Under the pieces are notes generated by a model. It did not search any database and was not told the origin of the DNA. It worked only from the letters and a program-made list of their open reading frames with translations. A program made the position numbers and the translations under genes. From Ferirhizobium litorale (GTDB lineage Bacteria; Pseudomonadota; Alphaproteobacteria; Rhizobiales; Rhizobiaceae), in NCBI GenBank assembly GCA_030028905.1, contig JALDYZ010000002.1:186001-250000 (forward strand): a DNA stretch of 64,000 nucleotides, read 5' to 3'. Shown here one piece after another: positions 1-10,003 of the stretch. Position 1 is the first letter of the stretch, and every line of letters starts with the position of its first letter.

Positions 1-434
1 GGCAGAGTTTTTCGGGTGCAACAGACCCGCGTCGAAGTGTGAGCGATTTCCCCGGCGAAGCGCGCGGTGTAGGAAGCGATGCCGGAGAGATGCATGAGGA
101 AATTCAGCGCGACGCGCTCTGCTGAGAGCACCGATCGCGCCGTGCCAGCGACGCGCGCGACAGGCGTTCCCGGCCCGACCTTGTCACCATCGTCCGCCAG
201 CGCTTCGAACGTCACCGTGGGATCGACCAGCCGGAAGGCGGTGCGGGCAAGTTCGATGCCCGCGACGATGCCGTCCTCGCGGCTGTTCATGGCGGCCGTG
301 GCCTTGAGATCCGGGGCGATCGTCGCGTAGGTGGTGATATCGCCGGCCCGTCCCAGGTCCTCGAGAAGCGCGGCGCGGACATTTTCCTCTACCATCAACG
401 CGGGCAAGGTGGGGCGCAAGACAGTGGCAGTCAT
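1..434 (-). CDS. nadC: Nicotinate-nucleotide pyrophosphorylase (carboxylating), partial
   Basis: Quinolinate phosphoribosyltransferase makes nicotinate mononucleotide from quinolinate and PRPP, the last step of the de novo NAD branch. Only the N-terminal 144 codons are in the window; the gene runs off the left edge. The visible part has the swivelling N-terminal domain typical of the family (ALLEDLGRAGDITT near residues 22-35), the helix signature ALNFLMHLSGIAS, and the start of the PRPP-site motif TRKT at the edge. The ATG at 434 lies 33 bp after the nadB stop, so it is the third gene of a nadA-nadB-nadC operon. Confidence 0.93.
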   Translation of the reverse strand, partial: MTATVLRPTLPALMVEENVRAALLEDLGRAGDITTYATIAPDLKATAAMNSREDGIVAGIELARTAFRLVDPTVTFEALADDGDKVGPGTPVARVAGTARSVLSAERVALNFLMHLSGIASYTARFAGEIAHTSTRVCCTRKTL

Positions 435-467
435 CGATCGGCTCCCTTGAACGTGAAACATGCGGTT

Positions 468-2060
468 CTAGCCGGCGATCTCGGCCGCGATGCGATCGGC
501 CTCGTCCAGCGTAAGATAGGTGCGGATCTGCCATGCCGCGGCAGGTTCCGGATAGTCGGAGCGATAGTGACCGCCACGGCTCTCGTGCCGCCTCCAGGCG
601 GCGGTCGCGATCAGCTTGGCGGTCGAGGCAATGCTGGCAAAGCGCACACGGGTGTTGCCACGCTCCAGCCGGACGATCTCGCGGATCAGATGCTCGAGCC
701 CCGCGCGATCGCGGATGACGCCGGCGTGCGCCGACATCAGGCCGCGCAACTCCGTCAGCGACGGGCTGTCTTCGAGAGTCACCAGGTCATCGTTCTCGCC
801 GGCGTTCTTCGCCCACTCGTACAGCGAGGATTCGGGCAGCATGCCCTTGATGTTCTCGGCGATACGGCCAGCGAAGACGACCGCTTCCAGCAACGAATTC
901 GAGGCAAGGCGATTTGCGCCGTGCACACCGGTCGAGGTGACTTCGCCTGCGGCCCACAAGCCGTCGAGCGAGGTGCGGCCATCGGCATCGGTCAGCACGC
1001 CTCCCATGTGGTAGTGCACTGCCGGCACAACGGGGATCGGCTGTGTCACCGGATCGATACCGGCCCTCGTGCAGGAGGCGTACACGGTCGGAAAGAGTTC
1101 CGGGAAGTCCTTGCCGACGGCCTTGATGCAATCAAGGAAAGCGCCTCGGCCGGCCTGCACCTCGGCGAAGACGCCGCGGGCGACGACATCACGCGGGGCG
1201 AGCTCGGCATCCGGGTGAATGTCGGCCATGAAACGCTTGCCGGCGCGATTGACGAGCCAGGCGCCCTCGCCGCGCAGGGCCTCGGTCGCCAGTGGCGCCG
1301 GGTCGAGCCCGAGGTCGATCGCGGTCGGGTGGAACTGCACGAATTCCGGATCGGCGATCACGGCCCCGGCCCTGGCCGCCATGCCGAGTCCGCCGCCACG
1401 CGCTTCGGGTGGGTTGGTCGTGACCTTGTACATGTGGCCAATGCCGCCGGAGCAAAGAACGACGGCCCGGGCCGGGAAGGCGACGCGCGTCTTGGACTGG
1501 CCGGCATCCGGTCTTGCGATCACGCCGGAGATGAAACGGCCCTCGCTCACCAGTTCCTCGACCACGTAGCCTTCCAGCACGCGAATGGTCGGCGTGTTGC
1601 GGACCGCCGTGATGAGCGCCTCCATGATGGCGCGCCCGGCCATGTCGCCGCGCACCCGCACGATGCGGCGCTCGGAATGGGCGGCCTCGCGCGACAGAAC
1701 CAGCCGCCCTTCCAGATCCCGGTCGAAGGGCACGCCATAGCTCAGCAGGTCATGGATGCGGTCCGGCCCTTCCTGCACCATCAGGCGGGCGATCTTTTCG
1801 TCGACGATGCCGGCGCCGGCGGAAATCGTATCCGCGACGTGGCTCTCAAACGTGTCGCCAGAACTCATCGCGGCGGCGATGCCACCCTGCGCCCAGGCCG
1901 AGGATGCCCCCTGCCCGATCGGCGCTGCCGCCAGCACGGTGACCGGCCGCGGAGCAAGCTTCAAGGCGCAGAACAGGCCAGCAAGCCCACCGCCGACGAT
2001 GACGATATCATCTATGCCCTGCCAGGATTGGGGGCGCATGGATTCCAGATTAACGGCCAC
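468..2060 (-). CDS. nadB: L-aspartate oxidase
   Basis: FAD-dependent oxidation of L-aspartate to iminoaspartate, the substrate handed to NadA. The 530-residue length is usual for the family. A dinucleotide-binding motif [14 protein letters not shown] lies near residues 20-33. The family signature [11 protein letters not shown], the fumarate-reductase-like QFHPT motif and the FAD-binding [21 protein letters not shown] segment are all present. The C-terminal helical domain of the succinate dehydrogenase/fumarate reductase superfamily is intact. It lies 33 bp after nadA and 33 bp before nadC, all on the same strand, as expected for a cotranscribed NAD operon. Confidence 0.96.
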   Translation of the reverse strand: MAVNLESMRPQSWQGIDDIVIVGGGLAGLFCALKLAPRPVTVLAAAPIGQGASSAWAQGGIAAAMSSGDTFESHVADTISAGAGIVDEKIARLMVQEGPDRIHDLLSYGVPFDRDLEGRLVLSREAAHSERRIVRVRGDMAGRAIMEALITAVRNTPTIRVLEGYVVEELVSEGRFISGVIARPDAGQSKTRVAFPARAVVLCSGGIGHMYKVTTNPPEARGGGLGMAARAGAVIADPEFVQFHPTAIDLGLDPAPLATEALRGEGAWLVNRAGKRFMADIHPDAELAPRDVVARGVFAEVQAGRGAFLDCIKAVGKDFPELFPTVYASCTRAGIDPVTQPIPVVPAVHYHMGGVLTDADGRTSLDGLWAAGEVTSTGVHGANRLASNSLLEAVVFAGRIAENIKGMLPESSLYEWAKNAGENDDLVTLEDSPSLTELRGLMSAHAGVIRDRAGLEHLIREIVRLERGNTRVRFASIASTAKLIATAAWRRHESRGGHYRSDYPEPAAAWQIRTYLTLDEADRIAAEIAG

Positions 2061-2093
2061 GTCTACATTCTCCTCCCGATATGTTCGGGCATG

Positions 2094-3173
2094 CTATTGC
2101 TTGAGGTTCACCATGCGCTCGACGGCCAGGCGCGCCCGGCCGGCAATGGCCGGATCCACCAGCACCTCCTCCGTCATGAAGACCAGGCTGTCGAGGATCT
2201 TCGGCAGGGTGATCCGCTTCATATGCGGACAGAGATTGCACGGCTTGATGAAATCGACATCCCGGACCTCCGCCTGGATGTTCGACGCCATCGAACATTC
2301 GGTGACCAGCAGCACGCGCGGCGGCCGCTTCGTCTTGACGTAGTTGATCATGCCGGAGGTCGATCCGGCATAGTCGGACACCTCGAGCACGCTCGGGTGG
2401 CACTCCGGATGGGCGACGATCTCGATCGTCGGATCGGCCTTCTTGTATTCCAGCAATTCCTCGGCGGTGAAGCGCTCGTGCACCTCGCAATGACCCTTCC
2501 AGGTGAGGATCTTCTTTTTCGTCTGGCGTGCAACGTTCATCGCCAGATATTCGTCCGGGATGCAGAGCACGGTGTCCGACTCGAGGCTCTCGACCACATC
2601 CAGCACGTTCGACGAGGTGCAGCAGATATCGGTCTCAGCCTTCACGTCGGCGGAGGTGTTGACGTAGGTCACCACCGGCACGCCGGGGTAGCGTTCCCGC
2701 AACAGGCGGACGTCGGCGCCGGTGATCGATTCCGAAAGAGAGCATCCGGCGCGACCGTCGGGGATGAGCACCGTCTTATCCGGATTGAGCAGCTTCGACG
2801 TCTCGGCCATGAAATGCACGCCGCACTGGACGATGATCTCGGCATCGACCCTGGTGGCGTCGCGGGCGAGTTGCAGCGAATCGCCGACGATATCGGCGAC
2901 GCAATGGAAAATGTCCGGCGTCTGGTAGTTGTGCGCCAGGATGACGGCGTTGCGCTCCTTTTTCAGCCGGTTGATGCCATGAACATAGGGCGCATAGACG
3001 GGCCACTCGATTGCCGGGATGAAATCCTTCACCCGTTCGTAGAGGTGTGCTGTGGCGCTGGCGATTTCCGGCGTGAAAGTGAGATCAGGCTTCTCGACGA
3101 TCCCGAAACGCTCGGCCGCAGACAACGCGGTCGCGCGCTCACTCTCGCGTGCTTCAACGGTTGACATCGCCAT
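2094..3173 (-). CDS. nadA: Quinolinate synthase
   Basis: [4Fe-4S] enzyme that condenses iminoaspartate with dihydroxyacetone phosphate to quinolinate. Recognisable blocks are [20 protein letters not shown], the segment [28 protein letters not shown] and the C-terminal [10 protein letters not shown]. These include the three cysteines that ligate the cluster. I chose the ATG at 3173 (359 aa) rather than 3203 because AAGGAGGGTG sits directly upstream of it. First gene of nadABC. The upstream region carries a perfect inverted repeat (separate entry). Confidence 0.95.
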   Translation of the reverse strand: MAMSTVEARESERATALSAAERFGIVEKPDLTFTPEIASATAHLYERVKDFIPAIEWPVYAPYVHGINRLKKERNAVILAHNYQTPDIFHCVADIVGDSLQLARDATRVDAEIIVQCGVHFMAETSKLLNPDKTVLIPDGRAGCSLSESITGADVRLLRERYPGVPVVTYVNTSADVKAETDICCTSSNVLDVVESLESDTVLCIPDEYLAMNVARQTKKKILTWKGHCEVHERFTAEELLEYKKADPTIEIVAHPECHPSVLEVSDYAGSTSGMINYVKTKRPPRVLLVTECSMASNIQAEVRDVDFIKPCNLCPHMKRITLPKILDSLVFMTEEVLVDPAIAGRARLAVERMVNLKQ

Positions 3174-3205
3174 GACACCCTCCTTCCGCCTGGCTAGCGG
3201 CATAA

Positions 3206-3226
3206 TTATGCTCTATTTGAGCATAA
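3206..3226 (-). promoter_or_regulatory. Perfect palindrome upstream of nadA, likely operator
   Basis: TTATGCTC, a 5-base spacer and GAGCATAA form a perfect inverted repeat with 8-bp arms, 33-53 bp upstream of the nadA start. It sits in AT-rich sequence unlike its surroundings, where a promoter is expected. In Rhizobiales, nadABC is thought to be controlled by an NAD-responsive repressor (NadQ). Assigning this site to NadQ is inference; no such regulator gene is in the window. Confidence 0.6.
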
Positions 3227-3419
3227 ATAAACCCAAAGAAAACCGGCAATGCCGGTAGAGGTGATTTAGAAACTTCTGCTGGATATTGCAAGGCCCGCTG
3301 GCCGACATCGCAGCACCCCATTCACCTCCCTGAAGGCGCAAGTATCTGTCGATACTGCACTTTCGTACCGGCGAAAAAGGGAATAGCCTGCGGAAATCCC
3401 GTCAACACCCGGTACCCGC

Positions 3420-6221
3420 ATGCTCGAAATCCTGCTTCTCCTTGTTCTCGTCGTCGGCTTTGCATCCCAGCGTGGATATGATCGCCGGCTCCGGAAACTG
3501 GAAGCCGAACTGGACACGGTGAAGCAGGCGCTTGCCGGGCGAATCGCCGCCGACGCACCCGGTGCGCAAGTGGCAGCGAGCGAAGACGCACCTATCCCGG
3601 CAAGTCTCGACGCCGAGCAGGAAGCCGGTCGCCGGACGGATGCCGGCAATGCGGCAGGGGCTGTTTCGGCCGCGGCGGCGGACAACGGGGAGGAGACCGC
3701 AGCCGCGCCGCCACCGACGAAACCCGCTGTCGCCGAAACCCTCGAAAGCCGGCTTGGCGCCCGTTGGGCCGTGTGGGTCGGGGGCCTGGCGCTGGCGCTC
3801 GGCGGCATCTTCATGGTGAGGTACTCGATCGAGAGCGGCCTGCTCAGCCCTGCCGTACGGTTGATGCTGGCGGCGGTCTTCGGCGTCGCATTGATGGGCG
3901 CGGGCGAGTTCGTCCGCCGCACGGCCCGGCCAGGACGGCTGGGCGCCTTCCGCAACGCCATGATCCCCGGCATTCTGACGGCTGCGGGGGCTGTTACGCT
4001 GTTCGGTGTCACCTATGCCGCGCATGACATCTACAGTTTCGTCGGCCCCGCTTCCGCCTTTGCGATGATGGCAGCCGTTGCACTCGCAACACTCGGCCTT
4101 TCGCTCCTTTACGGTCAGGCTCTGGCGGGACTGGGCCTGCTCGGCTCGATGATCACGCCGCTTCTCGTCACGGCGTCGGAGCCGAACATCGCCGTTCTAT
4201 TCGGCTACCTGGCGATTGCCTGGATCGCCACGGCAATCGCATCGCGCCATCAGCGATGGCAGATCGTGCCGGCAATTGCCAATATCGGCCTTGGCCTCTG
4301 GGCGATCGGATACCTGCTGGCTGGCAGCGTCCTCGATCTCCTGCCGGTCATGCTCGCGTTGCTGGTATTGATCGGCGGAACCGTTTTCATTTGGCCCGGT
4401 CGCGCGTGGCGGCCTGCAAGCCCGCTGGAAGTTGCGCCAACGCCTAAGCAGGCGGCGTCAACAGCAAGGCGATGGCTCTTCGGAAAGCCGGGCGCCTGGG
4501 ACCTGCTGCTCACCCGGCCCCCACTCGCCATCACCATCACTCTTTCAGTCGGCCTCCTGCTGGTCGCGTTGCTGCTTGCTTCCACCGTGCGGCCAGCGAC
4601 CGTCGACCCGGCATTCTGCTTTGCAGCCATCGTCGCAGCACTGGCGGCCCTTGGCGCAAGCCGGCCCTACGCGGCGGTGCCGGCGTGTTTCGCCGCGACT
4701 GCGGCGATTGCCGGTACCTGCCTGCTTGCCGTCGCCAGCCTCTCGCCCGATCTGCTCGTCATCTCCGGCCCGCAGGTCGCCCGCGCGTCATCGACGGGCT
4801 ACACCCGGGAGATCGCGATCGGGCTGGGGCTCGGCGGCATCTTCATCCTTTGTGGTTTCTCTTTCCTCCATCGTCGTGGCCGGGACGACCGGCAATTCGC
4901 CATGCTTTGGGCCGCGTTGATGGCGCTGGTGCCGATCGCCATCGTGGCGATCAGTTTCCTCAACTACGGCGACCTCAACCGTGACTGGATCCACGGTTTC
5001 TATGGCATCGCCATCGGCGCGATCTTCCTCGCGGGTGCCGAATGGCTGTCGCGGCGGGAGGCCGGATCGGCCGCGTTTGGGCCGAGCGACCTTCTCGTCG
5101 GGGGCTCGTTTGCCGCCTTTGCCTTCGCATTGCATGCGTTGGCCGGCAGCGCCGCGACGACCGTGCTCGTCGCCCTGCTCGGATTTGCCTACGTGCTCGG
5201 CTCACGTTTCAGGGCATGGCCGTCGCTTCCCTGGATGATGGTCGCGGCAATCCTCCTGGTGATGGCACGGATCGCGATCGAACCGACGATCGTAGGCGCC
5301 GGAAACCTCGGCCGGACGCCGGTGTTCAACGCGCTGCTGGCCGGTTACGGCATCCCCGCCCTGCTTTCCGTCGTCAGCGCCTACATGTTGCGGCGATCGG
5401 TGAACGCCAGGGTGCTGCAGGTGATCGAAGCGCTGGCCTCGATCATGTGCCTGCTGACCCTTGCGATCCTGGTACGCCATGCGATGAACGGCGGTGTGCT
5501 GACAAGCGGAGCGCCGTCGCTCGGCGAGCAATCGATCTACACCCTGCTGGTGATCGGCGCCTCGGCGACGCTGATGGCACTCGATCTCAAGTCGCCGGGA
5601 CCGGTGTTCCGCTACGGATCGATGGTGCTGGGCGTGATCTCCATGCTGTCGGTCCTCTCCGCGCATCTCGTCGCGCTGAACCCGTTCCTGACCGGCGAGA
5701 ACACCGGGCGCTACCCGTTCTTCAACCTGCTGCTGATCGGGTACCTGCTTCCCGCCATCGGCTATGCCGCGCTTGCCGTCTATGCTCGCGACAAGCGCCC
5801 GCCCCTCTATGTTACCCTGCTTGCGGTCTGCAGCGTCATCCTCGGCTTTGCCTGGGCGACGCTGTCGGTCCGGCGTTACTGGCAGGGCGAAAATCTCGCC
5901 GAATGGAAGGGCTTTCTCGCCGGCGAGACTTACAGTTATTCGGTAGTCTGGCTGCTGATCGGCGTGGCGCTCCTGGCGCTCGGATCGCGGTTCAACGCCA
6001 GGAGCCTGCGGATCACCTCGGCGGCGCTGGTGCTGATCGCCGTCGTCAAGGTCTTCCTCATCGACATGGCCAATCTCGAGGGTTTCCTGCGGGCGCTGTC
6101 CTTCATCGGCCTCGGCATCGTGCTGATCGGCATCGGGCTGTTCTACCAGAGGATCTTGACGGGCAGGTCTTCGACGCCGGCGACGCAGGGCAGAAACGAC
6201 GGGATCGATCATCCAACGTGA
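3420..6221 (+). CDS. DUF2339 polytopic membrane protein
   Basis: A 933-residue integral membrane protein. Residues 1-17 are hydrophobic, followed by a short charged coiled-coil-like stretch (LRKLEAELDTVKQAL) and an Ala/Pro-rich linker to about residue 105. The DUF2339 hallmark ESRLGARWAVWVGGLALALGGIF opens a long series of more than 20 hydrophobic segments. The function of DUF2339 proteins is not established; they are common in Proteobacteria as large inner-membrane proteins. It ends with a short polar tail. An HD-domain gene follows 60 bp downstream on the same strand. No catalytic motif is visible. Confidence 0.88.
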   Translation: MLEILLLLVLVVGFASQRGYDRRLRKLEAELDTVKQALAGRIAADAPGAQVAASEDAPIPASLDAEQEAGRRTDAGNAAGAVSAAAADNGEETAAAPPPTKPAVAETLESRLGARWAVWVGGLALALGGIFMVRYSIESGLLSPAVRLMLAAVFGVALMGAGEFVRRTARPGRLGAFRNAMIPGILTAAGAVTLFGVTYAAHDIYSFVGPASAFAMMAAVALATLGLSLLYGQALAGLGLLGSMITPLLVTASEPNIAVLFGYLAIAWIATAIASRHQRWQIVPAIANIGLGLWAIGYLLAGSVLDLLPVMLALLVLIGGTVFIWPGRAWRPASPLEVAPTPKQAASTARRWLFGKPGAWDLLLTRPPLAITITLSVGLLLVALLLASTVRPATVDPAFCFAAIVAALAALGASRPYAAVPACFAATAAIAGTCLLAVASLSPDLLVISGPQVARASSTGYTREIAIGLGLGGIFILCGFSFLHRRGRDDRQFAMLWAALMALVPIAIVAISFLNYGDLNRDWIHGFYGIAIGAIFLAGAEWLSRREAGSAAFGPSDLLVGGSFAAFAFALHALAGSAATTVLVALLGFAYVLGSRFRAWPSLPWMMVAAILLVMARIAIEPTIVGAGNLGRTPVFNALLAGYGIPALLSVVSAYMLRRSVNARVLQVIEALASIMCLLTLAILVRHAMNGGVLTSGAPSLGEQSIYTLLVIGASATLMALDLKSPGPVFRYGSMVLGVISMLSVLSAHLVALNPFLTGENTGRYPFFNLLLIGYLLPAIGYAALAVYARDKRPPLYVTLLAVCSVILGFAWATLSVRRYWQGENLAEWKGFLAGETYSYSVVWLLIGVALLALGSRFNARSLRITSAALVLIAVVKVFLIDMANLEGFLRALSFIGLGIVLIGIGLFYQRILTGRSSTPATQGRNDGIDHPT

Positions 6222-6281
6222 TTGCCGTCTTTGGGGCGAGCCGCTATGGAGGCACAAGCCGCAATCTCTCGTGGGGACTAG

Positions 6282-6935
6282 ATGCCGCATCGAACCATTG
6301 CCGACCAATTTGCGCCATATGCCGATCTGGCGGCGCAACTTATCCCGCATGCGACGGACAGCAACGACGGATCGCATGACATTGCCCATATCCTGCGCGT
6401 CTACCGCAATGCCATGCGTATTCAGGCGAGCGAAGGCGGGGACGCACGGATCCTTGCGGCGGCGGTACTTCTCCATGATTGCGTCGCGGTCGAAAAGAAC
6501 GCGCCACTGCGAGCCCAGGCATCGAGGCTTGCCGCCGAAAAGGCTTCCGGGATTCTCGAAACGCTCGGCTGGTCGAAAGACGACATCGCGGCCGTCTCCC
6601 ACGCTGTCCTGACCCACAGCTTCTCGGCCAATATCGCGCCCGAAACGCTGGAGGCGAAAATCTTGCAGGATGCCGACCGGCTTGACGCAATCGGCATGGT
6701 GGGCGCAGCCCGCTGCTTCTACATTGCCGGGCGCATGGGCTCCGGGCTCTACGATCCCGTCGATCCACTGGCCGAACGCCGGGTCTTGGACGACAAGCGC
6801 TTTGCCATTGACCATTTCGCCGCAAAGCTGTTCAAGCTGGCGGATGGTTTTCAGACTGCCACCGGCCGGACGTTTGCCGAGGCACGCCACGAGCGGCTAA
6901 AGCAGATCCTCGACATGTTCATCGACGAGATTTGA
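6282..6935 (+). CDS. HD-domain phosphohydrolase (YedJ-like)
   Basis: A 217-residue single-domain HD protein. The metal-binding pattern is complete: SHDIAH around residues 31-36, LLHDC near 64-67 and a late Asp in ILQDADRLDAIG. Such proteins hydrolyse phosphate esters, often of nucleotides; the substrate here is unknown. The gene lies between DUF2339 and the MOSC gene, 13 bp before the latter, so the two are probably cotranscribed. Confidence 0.85.
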   Translation: MPHRTIADQFAPYADLAAQLIPHATDSNDGSHDIAHILRVYRNAMRIQASEGGDARILAAAVLLHDCVAVEKNAPLRAQASRLAAEKASGILETLGWSKDDIAAVSHAVLTHSFSANIAPETLEAKILQDADRLDAIGMVGAARCFYIAGRMGSGLYDPVDPLAERRVLDDKRFAIDHFAAKLFKLADGFQTATGRTFAEARHERLKQILDMFIDEI

Positions 6936-6948
6936 GAAAGGGCATTCC

Positions 6949-7797
6949 ATGCGCGTCAGCAATCTCTTCTACTACCCCTTCAAGAGCGCCCGCGGCATCG
7001 CCCTTTCGACCGCCGAGATCGGGTTGGAAGGCATGGCCGGCGACCGCCGTGCCATGCTCGTCGATCCTTCCGGGCGGTTCATCACCCAGCGCGAACTGAC
7101 CTACCTTGCCCGGCTCGTCGTGACGCCCGGCGCCAAAGGCTACCAATTGTTTATGGATGGCAAGGGAGATGTCATCGTCGACCTTCCCGATCCACCGCGG
7201 CGCGCCACAATCACCGTCTGGAAATCGGAGGTGAGCGCCGCGTTGGCCGATGACCTCACAAACGAAACGCTCTCGGCCTGGTTCGGTCGTCCGGTACGCC
7301 TCGTGTTCTTTGACGAGGATGCGCAAAGGACGGCAAGCAGCACCTGGGCCGGCGAAGGCACGCCGGTCGCCTTCGCAGACGGTTACCAGATCCTGGTGAC
7401 GACCACCGGATCATTGAGGGCACTCAACGACAACATGATCGCGAATGGCGAAGACCCGGTCGGTATGGAACGCTTCCGTCCCAACATCGTCATCGACAGC
7501 GACGAGCCCTTTGCGGAAGATCGCTGGGCCGCGATCGAGATCGGCGGCATACGGCTCGATCTCGTCAAGCCCTGCGCGCGATGCATCATGACTACCCAGG
7601 ACCAGTTGACCGGCTCGCGGGAAGTGGCCAATCCGATGCCGGCCATGGGCCGTATCCGCATGTCCGCCGACCGGCGCGTGCCCGGTCCGCTTTTCGGCTG
7701 GAACGCGACACCACGAGCCGAAGGCTCCATCACGGTCGGCGATACCGTCGCGGTCGTCGAAGAAAGGCCCGAGGGCTGGGCCATCAAGCAACGTTGA
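6949..7797 (+). CDS. MOSC-domain protein (YcbX-like, no ferredoxin domain)
   Basis: 282 residues with an N-terminal MOSC beta-barrel domain (NLFYYPFKSARGI, then GLEGMAGDRRAMLVD) and a C-terminal MOSC domain ending with the conserved cysteine motif KPCARCIMT. MOSC proteins are related to the Moco sulfurase C-terminal domain and act in sulfur transfer or in reduction of N-hydroxylated compounds. E. coli YcbX carries an extra C-terminal 2Fe-2S domain that is absent here. An RBS-like AGAAAGG lies 5 bp upstream of the ATG. Confidence 0.85.
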   Translation: MRVSNLFYYPFKSARGIALSTAEIGLEGMAGDRRAMLVDPSGRFITQRELTYLARLVVTPGAKGYQLFMDGKGDVIVDLPDPPRRATITVWKSEVSAALADDLTNETLSAWFGRPVRLVFFDEDAQRTASSTWAGEGTPVAFADGYQILVTTTGSLRALNDNMIANGEDPVGMERFRPNIVIDSDEPFAEDRWAAIEIGGIRLDLVKPCARCIMTTQDQLTGSREVANPMPAMGRIRMSADRRVPGPLFGWNATPRAEGSITVGDTVAVVEERPEGWAIKQR

Positions 7798-7903
7798 CGC
7801 TGATTTTCCAATCATCAACCGTGCTGATCAATCGTTCAGCAAAAGTTGTTTGGCGGAAGATTGCCACCGACCTATTCTCCCGCACCTGACACGAGGAGAG
7901 AGA

Positions 7904-9118
7904 ATGTCGAGAGCCATCCGCCACCCGATGCCCTGGTTGATTATCCTGAGCGGATCGGCCATCGCCATGCTGACCTTCGGCCCGCGCTCGGCCATGGGCT
8001 TCTTCCAGTTGCCGATGCTGGCCGATACCGGATGGGACCGCTCCACCTTCGGGTTGGCCATGGCCATCCAGAATCTCTGCTGGGGGCTCGGGCAACCATT
8101 CTTCGGCGCGCTGGCCGACAAGTTCGGCACCGGCCGCGTACTCACCCTTTCCGGCATCCTCTATGCCCTCGGATTGTTCATCATGGCGCATGCCGACGCG
8201 CCGCTCTGGCTGCATGTCGGCGGCGGCATACTGGTGGGCCTGGCCGTTGGTGCCGGATCCTTCGGCATCGTCCTGTCCGCCTTCGCCCGAAACGTCACCC
8301 CGGAGCAGCGTTCGCTTGCCTTCGGCATCGGTACTGCCGCCGGGTCCGCGGGCATGTTCCTGTTCGCACCGCTCAGCCAGGCACTCATCTCGGCCTATGG
8401 CTGGTCGGACAGCCTGGTCTATCTGGGCCTGCTGATGCTGCTGGTGCCTGTGCTCGCCATACCTCTGCGCGGCAACGCGAATTCCGGCAGCCAGAGCCGG
8501 GCTCAGTACGAGCAGACCGTTGCCGAGGCGTTGCGCGAGGCTCTCGGGCACAAAAGCTACCTGCTGCTCGTTTCCGGATTCTTCGTCTGCGGCTACCAGG
8601 TCGCCTTCATCACCGCACACTTCCCAGCCTATCTCGGCGACATCGGAATCGATGCGCGCTACGCGGTGATCGCCATGGCGCTGATCGGCTTCTTCAACAT
8701 CTTCGGTTCGCTCGGCGCCGGGTTCATGGGCCAGAAATATTCCAAGCCCCACTTTCTGGCGGTGATCTACATCCTGCGCTCGGTGGTGGTGACGCTGTTC
8801 ATCCTGCTGCCGCAGACACCGTTTTCGGTCATCGTCTTTGCGATCGCCATGGGCCTTCTCTGGCTGTCGACGGTGCCGCCGACGAACGGTCTCGTTGCGA
8901 TCATGTTCGGTACGCGCCACCTCGGCCTGCTCGGCGGGCTGGTCTTCCTTTCCCACCAAATCGGCTCATTCCTTGGCGTGTGGATGGGCGGCTATCTCTA
9001 CGATCACTTCGGCAGCTACGATCCGGTGTGGTGGTTCGGCGTGGCGCTCGGCATCTTTGCCGCGATCATCCACTGGCCGATCCAGGAAGAGGCAGTGGCT
9101 CGTCCCCTTCCCGCCTGA
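7904..9118 (+). CDS. MFS transporter
   Basis: 404 residues with about 12 hydrophobic segments. An MFS loop 2-3 motif is visible (FFGALADKFGTGRV), and the overall shape resembles the oxalate/formate antiporter-like or NNP-like drug/anion subfamily. The ATG at 7904 is preferred over an in-frame start at 7850 because ACGAGGAGAGAGA immediately precedes it. The substrate cannot be told from sequence. It converges on recO, with only 27 bp between the two stop codons. Confidence 0.87.
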   Translation: MSRAIRHPMPWLIILSGSAIAMLTFGPRSAMGFFQLPMLADTGWDRSTFGLAMAIQNLCWGLGQPFFGALADKFGTGRVLTLSGILYALGLFIMAHADAPLWLHVGGGILVGLAVGAGSFGIVLSAFARNVTPEQRSLAFGIGTAAGSAGMFLFAPLSQALISAYGWSDSLVYLGLLMLLVPVLAIPLRGNANSGSQSRAQYEQTVAEALREALGHKSYLLLVSGFFVCGYQVAFITAHFPAYLGDIGIDARYAVIAMALIGFFNIFGSLGAGFMGQKYSKPHFLAVIYILRSVVVTLFILLPQTPFSVIVFAIAMGLLWLSTVPPTNGLVAIMFGTRHLGLLGGLVFLSHQIGSFLGVWMGGYLYDHFGSYDPVWWFGVALGIFAAIIHWPIQEEAVARPLPA

Positions 9119-9145
9119 CGGGACGCACCCGCCGGTTGCGGAGTT

Positions 9146-9916
9146 TCAGGCCAGGTGTTGGCGGACGGCGTTGCCCTCCGCCGGCTGTGCATTCAGCGCC
9201 TTGAGCGCGGCCTGGACGAACCCTGCGCGCGCGGACGCCATCTCCAGTCCGCGCGGCTCATAGACGTGACGCGCAAGGAAATAGGCCGTCAGGCGGAAGG
9301 CCGCGGCAAGGCTATCGCAATCGGCAGCCGATTGCGCGGAACCGGACAGGAACGCCGGCAGAGCCAGCATCTTGTCCGCCCATGGCGCACCCGCAGCCCG
9401 GCACACCGCCCTGCCCGATTTCGGCGAGACATAGACGAGTTCTTCGCGAACGCCCGTCGCTGCACACTCGCCAAGATCGAGCCCGAAGCCGAGGTCGTTC
9501 AGCACGGCAAGCTCGAAGCGGACGAACAACTCCCCAGCGTCGGCGGGCTCGTGCAGGTTTTCCAGGATAACGTCGAGCGCCTCGTAAAGATGAGGGTGCG
9601 GATCACGCTCGGGCAGCAGACGCAGCAGCGCGCCCATCGCCTGTACGCCATAGACGGCAGTGGCGCTTTCCATCAGCCGCGCCGCGCGCAGCCGGACCGG
9701 CTCGATGCGGAATTCTCCGAGATGTTCGTGCAGACGGGCACGCCACGTGACTTCGACCAGGTTCCCCGGCTGCAGCACCGGCTGCATGCTGCGCGAGCGG
9801 CCGGAGCGCACGACGCCCAAATGGCGGCCACGATCACGAGTCATGACTTCCGCGACGACACTTGTCTCGCCGAGACGCCTGACACCCAGGATAATTGCCT
9901 CGTCCCGCCACTGCAT
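9146..9916 (-). CDS. recO: DNA repair/recombination protein RecO
   Basis: 256 residues, typical for alphaproteobacterial RecO. The N-terminal OB-fold begins [19 protein letters not shown] and contains [11 protein letters not shown]. The helical C-terminal part carries [15 protein letters not shown]. RecO binds SSB and loads RecA with RecR during gap repair. It is the last gene of the rnc-era-recO run, 87 bp after era. The zinc cysteines of some RecO proteins are not all preserved, which is common in this class. Confidence 0.94.
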   Translation of the reverse strand: MQWRDEAIILGVRRLGETSVVAEVMTRDRGRHLGVVRSGRSRSMQPVLQPGNLVEVTWRARLHEHLGEFRIEPVRLRAARLMESATAVYGVQAMGALLRLLPERDPHPHLYEALDVILENLHEPADAGELFVRFELAVLNDLGFGLDLGECAATGVREELVYVSPKSGRAVCRAAGAPWADKMLALPAFLSGSAQSAADCDSLAAAFRLTAYFLARHVYEPRGLEMASARAGFVQAALKALNAQPAEGNAVRQHLA

Positions 9917-10003
9917 GGGCTAATACGGATCCTTCGAAACTGACGAATCCATTCTAGAGCAGTTGCTTCCGGCTGTCATGGAGAGAGCCCGCCGAAGCCG
10001 CGC

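Noticed and set aside
447-3164. Very long open frame (905 codons) on the plus strand
   Set aside because: It runs antisense to nadB and nadA, which have clear motifs. The translation is rich in Arg, His and Gly with no recognisable domain; long antisense frames are normal in high-GC DNA.
5202-6890. 562-codon minus-strand frame
   Set aside because: Antisense to the DUF2339 and HD-domain genes. Composition is skewed to Arg, His, Gln and Asp, with no family resemblance.
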